The notes beneath the pieces are model-generated. The model did no database searches and had not been told where the DNA came from. It saw only the letters and a program-made list of their open reading frames with translations. Shown piece by piece: positions 32,027 to 34,660 of a stretch of 34,660 bases of DNA. A program made the position numbers and the translations under genes. Positions within the stretch are counted from its first letter, which is position 1. Each line of letters begins with the position of its first letter. Origin of the DNA: Spirabiliibacterium mucosae (GTDB lineage Bacteria; Pseudomonadota; Gammaproteobacteria; Enterobacterales; Pasteurellaceae); the NCBI RefSeq assembly GCF_014884965.1, contig NZ_JABTBO010000023.1, forward strand, positions 1 to 34,660, read 5' to 3'.

Positions 32027-33294
32027 ATGCTAGCAGCGCAACAATCGCATTTAACAAAATTATGCACGCTTTTGGTTGTCCTCTTTTTTGCAACCTTACT
32101 GATTGGTTCAAGAGGATACCAATATGCGGCATCTGTTTTACTTATTCTCGGCGTTATTACTTTTCCTTGGCATATTAAACAGGTGCCATTGAGAAATAAT
32201 CGCGCAATGCAGTGGTTTATTTTCTGTATTGTATTTTATTTTGGCACATTTGTCCTTTCCATGCTTGTTCATCACGACAAGATGAAAGAGCTCGACGCCG
32301 TATCTCGTGCATTGCTTTGCATCCCGCTAGTTTATCTGCTTATTCGATGTAAACTAACACTTAATGCCGTTTTGTATGCCATCATTGCTGGCAGCATTAT
32401 TGCGGGCGTCATTGCAATCAGTGATATTTTTCTCTTCTCTGAGCATGCAGCCTTTAGTCAAATGATGCAAATTCAAGGTGGTGGCATTGCTATGAGTTTG
32501 GGCATTTTTTCACTTTGTATTGGCTTATATTATTTGCAAAAAAACAACCGTAACCTCGCTTTTATCAGTTTTGTTGCAAGCCTGTCTGGCATTTTGGCCA
32601 GTATTCTTTCAACCTCACGAGGTGCATGGATTGGCCTGCCTGTCGTATTAGTGGTTATATTGATTTATTATCGTCGGCAAATTTCCAGCCGGTTTTATTT
32701 GGTTTAGGCGCAGCGCTATTACTCACCGTCATCAGTGTTGTTTCAATCCCCCAATTTCGAGTACTCGAAAGATTAGAAACGGCTAAAAACGACATCCAGT
32801 TTTATGTTGAGCAAGGCAATGGTTCCACCTCCGTTGGCGCACGTTTTGATATGTGGAAAGGCGCACTACTTGCCATTCAAGAAAAACCTGTCCTCGGTTG
32901 GGGCAAAGAGGGAGCGAATAAAAAACGCCTACAACAAGCCCAAGAGGGGATCATTAGTGAATATGCAGGGCATTTTAATCAGCCACATAATCAATATTTA
33001 GAAGCTACTGTTGTGCGTGGCGTTATTGGCTTAATTGGTCTATTAGGGATTTTTATTATTCCTGGATTACTCTTTCTCTCAAAACATCGGAGCATCAATA
33101 CACCAGAGATAAAATTGATCTCACTGCTTGGCATTGTGCATATTTTAGAGGTAATGAGTTACTGTTTGCCTCAAGGCTTTTTTGTTCATCAATCAGGCAC
33201 TATTTTCTATTTCGTGACTTTAAGCATATTATTTTCACTTTATATGCTTCATACACGATCACCACAGGCAAGGAATGCGTCATGCAAATTGTGA
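32027..33294 (+). CDS. O-antigen ligase-like membrane protein, frame broken once as read
   Basis: The product is a polytopic membrane protein of about ten helices in the O-antigen ligase/polymerase (Wzy_C, PF04932) class. The large periplasmic loop has SVGARFDMWKGALLAIQEKPVLGWG and HFNQPHNQYLEATVVRGVIG, where the His-containing PHNQYLE is the catalytic-type motif. The frame breaks near 32682-32696. One T added at TTT (32682-32684) or TTTT (32693-32696) joins the halves into about 422 residues. It probably attaches glycan to lipooligosaccharide core. It is AT-rich, has no uptake core and starts two bases after gyrB. Confidence 0.87.
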
Positions 33295-34235
33295 TAATTA
33301 ACCTTGCTGATTCTCAAAATCGTCGAGATTACATGCTCGCACAATTTGATGCCCTATCACAACAAGGGTTACATTTTGATTTCCAATTTTTTCCTGCCGT
33401 TTACGGTAAAAATGAACCAAATCATCCGTTGTTTCAGCACTATAACCATCAAAAAAGAGTGCAACGAAAAGGGAAAGGGTTATCACTATCTGAGCTTGGC
33501 TGTTTCGCTAGCCATTTTCAAGCTTGGCAAAAATGCATTGCCGATAATCAACCACTTATCGTGCTAGAAGATGATGTTAAGTTAACACCGCACTTTGCAA
33601 CTTTTTATCAAAATGCCGATCAGTATGCGCAAAAGTTTCGTTTTTTATGGTTACATAAAAATAACTTAAAAACAGACTATTATCTCATTGCGCAAGATAA
33701 GCATTTTTCTGTGGTTAAATTTTACAAAGATTATATTGGCACACTAGGTTATCTGATCACACCTGATGTAGCAAAATTATTAATTAATGCTTTTCAAGAA
33801 GTTATTTATCCAGTCGATAACCAAATGGCCCGCTGCTTTGAAAATAATCTCAATAACTATGCGCTTGTCCCTGCCTGTATTGAAGAAGATGGACAACTTG
33901 AGTCTACCATCAAACATGCACGAGAAAATCATGAGCTAAGCGTAAAGCAAAAAGCGATTCGTGAATTTTATAATCTTAAGGATAAGTTTAAGCGTTTTTT
34001 ATATCATAAAAAACATTTTGCAAAATCGCAGAAATATTTTTACGATCCTAAAAATAACACTAATTCATTAAAAAACCGCACGTTAAAGTGCGGTTTTTTG
34101 CTGAAATTTATTCCACTACGAAGCAGGCGATTTTGCTGCCGTCGTCATGGGTGCGCAGTGGGGGGTTGGACTCAAAGCAGCGTGGCTCGGCCAAGCGGCA
34201 GCGGCCAGAGAAGGCGCAGCCTTTGGGTGGGTTGA
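33282..34235 (+). CDS. Glycosyltransferase family 25 protein, C-terminus doubtful
   Basis: Family 25 enzymes add galactose or related sugars to lipooligosaccharide. The N-terminus [20 protein letters not shown], the central [18 protein letters not shown] and the DxD-like [20 protein letters not shown] are typical. [19 protein letters not shown] follows, with VDNQMARCF near residue 184. Up to about residue 255 it looks genuine. The frame then runs through a terminator and into the antisense strand of dppF, so an indel near a run such as the AAAAAA at about 34009 probably hides the true stop before 34070. The start overlaps the ligase-like gene by 13 bases, so the two are coupled. Confidence 0.85.
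   Translation: MQIVIINLADSQNRRDYMLAQFDALSQQGLHFDFQFFPAVYGKNEPNHPLFQHYNHQKRVQRKGKGLSLSELGCFASHFQAWQKCIADNQPLIVLEDDVKLTPHFATFYQNADQYAQKFRFLWLHKNNLKTDYYLIAQDKHFSVVKFYKDYIGTLGYLITPDVAKLLINAFQEVIYPVDNQMARCFENNLNNYALVPACIEEDGQLESTIKHARENHELSVKQKAIREFYNLKDKFKRFLYHKKHFAKSQKYFYDPKNNTNSLKNRTLKCGFLLKFIPLRSRRFCCRRHGCAVGGWTQSSVARPSGSGQRRRSLWVG
34070..34099. terminator. Bidirectional terminator built from two opposed uptake cores
   Basis: ACCGCAC (34075-34081) and GTGCGGT (34088-34094) form a stem flanked by six A and six T, so it can end transcription from both the glycosyltransferase and dppF. The right arm is an exact uptake core. Opposed uptake sequences used as terminators are known in Haemophilus. 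Confidence 0.92.
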
Positions 34236-34660
34236 GTGGGCTTGGCAACTCGCCTGTGAGTTTAATCCGCTCGCGGCGCTTTTCAGGTGATAGGCGCGGG
34301 GTGGCGGAAAGCAGCGCTTGGGTGTACGGGTGGCGGGGGTTAGCGAAAATTTGCTCCGCCGTGCCTTGCTCTACGCAACGACCAAGGTACATCACGATCA
34401 CTTCATCAGCGATGTGTTCTACCACCGACAAATCGTGCGAAATGAAGATATACGACAGCCCCAACTCAGTTTGCAAATCCATCATCAAATTGAGCACCTG
34501 CGCGCGCACCGACACATCCAGCGCCGAAACCGGCTCATCGGCCACCACAATGTCTGGGTTGAGCACCAGCCCGCGAGCAATGGCGATACGCTGGCGTTGC
34601 CCGCCTGAGAACATGTGCGGGTAGCGGTCATAAAACTCCGCGCGCAGCCCCACTTTGGCC
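34108..34660 (-). CDS. dppF: Dipeptide ABC transporter ATP-binding protein DppF (3' part, cut by window end)
   Basis: DppF is one of two ATPases of the dipeptide importer. The visible 184 residues include the signature [19 protein letters not shown], Walker [14 protein letters not shown], switch region [16 protein letters not shown] and the C-terminal oligopeptide-transporter segment [18 protein letters not shown] with cysteines. Residues match E. coli DppF closely. The N-terminus with Walker A lies beyond position 34660. Confidence 0.95.
   Translation of the reverse strand, partial: AKVGLRAEFYDRYPHMFSGGQRQRIAIARGLVLNPDIVVADEPVSALDVSVRAQVLNLMMDLQTELGLSYIFISHDLSVVEHIADEVIVMYLGRCVEQGTAEQIFANPRHPYTQALLSATPRLSPEKRRERIKLTGELPSPLNPPKGCAFSGRCRLAEPRCFESNPPLRTHDDGSKIACFVVE

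Overview
This window is bacterial and very probably from the family Pasteurellaceae, in the group that carries the Haemophilus influenzae-type DNA uptake signal. By eye I count about 42 exact copies of the 9-base core AAGTGCGGT or its complement, spread over both strands and lying in genes as well as between them. Base composition looks close to 50% G+C, which is high for the family, so I do not name a genus. Gene content and order (cydABX-ybgE, ybgC-tolQRAB-pal, ruvABC-yebC-nudB, rpmH-rnpA-yidD-yidC-mnmE, dnaA-dnaN-recF-gyrB) fit a gammaproteobacterium.

Layout. Positions 1-8084 are all on the minus strand: a tRNA-Lys, the Tol-Pal envelope system (pal, tolB, tolA, tolR, tolQ, ybgC) and the cytochrome bd oxidase operon (ybgE, cydX, cydB, cydA). 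A 457-base AT-rich gap with a perfect FNR-type site follows, then a small secreted protein on the plus strand. Positions 8843-15566 are on the minus strand: ruvB, ruvA, ruvC, yebC, nudB, a secreted DUF3298-like protein, aspS and gmhB. A MetJ-controlled methionine transporter operon (metN, metI, metQ) runs on the plus strand to about 18.2 kb. It is followed by a free-methionine-R-sulfoxide reductase, a convergent YwiC-like membrane protein and a sodium/bile-acid-type symporter. An AT-rich orphan PD-(D/E)XK nuclease gene with its own palindromic candidate operator sits at 20.6-21.7 kb. From 21.8 to 25.6 kb come mnmE, yidC, yidD, rnpA and rpmH (minus), diverging from dnaA, dnaN, recF and gyrB (plus). 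Two AT-rich surface-polysaccharide genes (an O-antigen-ligase-like protein and a family 25 glycosyltransferase) follow gyrB directly. A terminator made of two opposed uptake cores separates them from the 3' part of dppF (minus), which is cut by the window end.

The strongest pattern in the window is technical. At least eight reading frames break by one base, each inside or beside a short homopolymer (tolA, cydA, the small DUF5339-like gene, metQ, the nuclease, gyrB twice, the O-antigen ligase). In each, restoring one base recovers a full-length family member. Several of these genes are essential or near-essential, so I read this as systematic homopolymer under-calling in the assembly rather than gene decay. 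Two further ends (the msrC/YwiC overlap and the glycosyltransferase C-terminus) probably also carry indels.

I see no CRISPR array, insertion sequence, prophage or obvious new multigene system. The best candidate for something little described is the solitary PD-(D/E)XK nuclease locus with its 23-base palindrome upstream and a long hairpin downstream.
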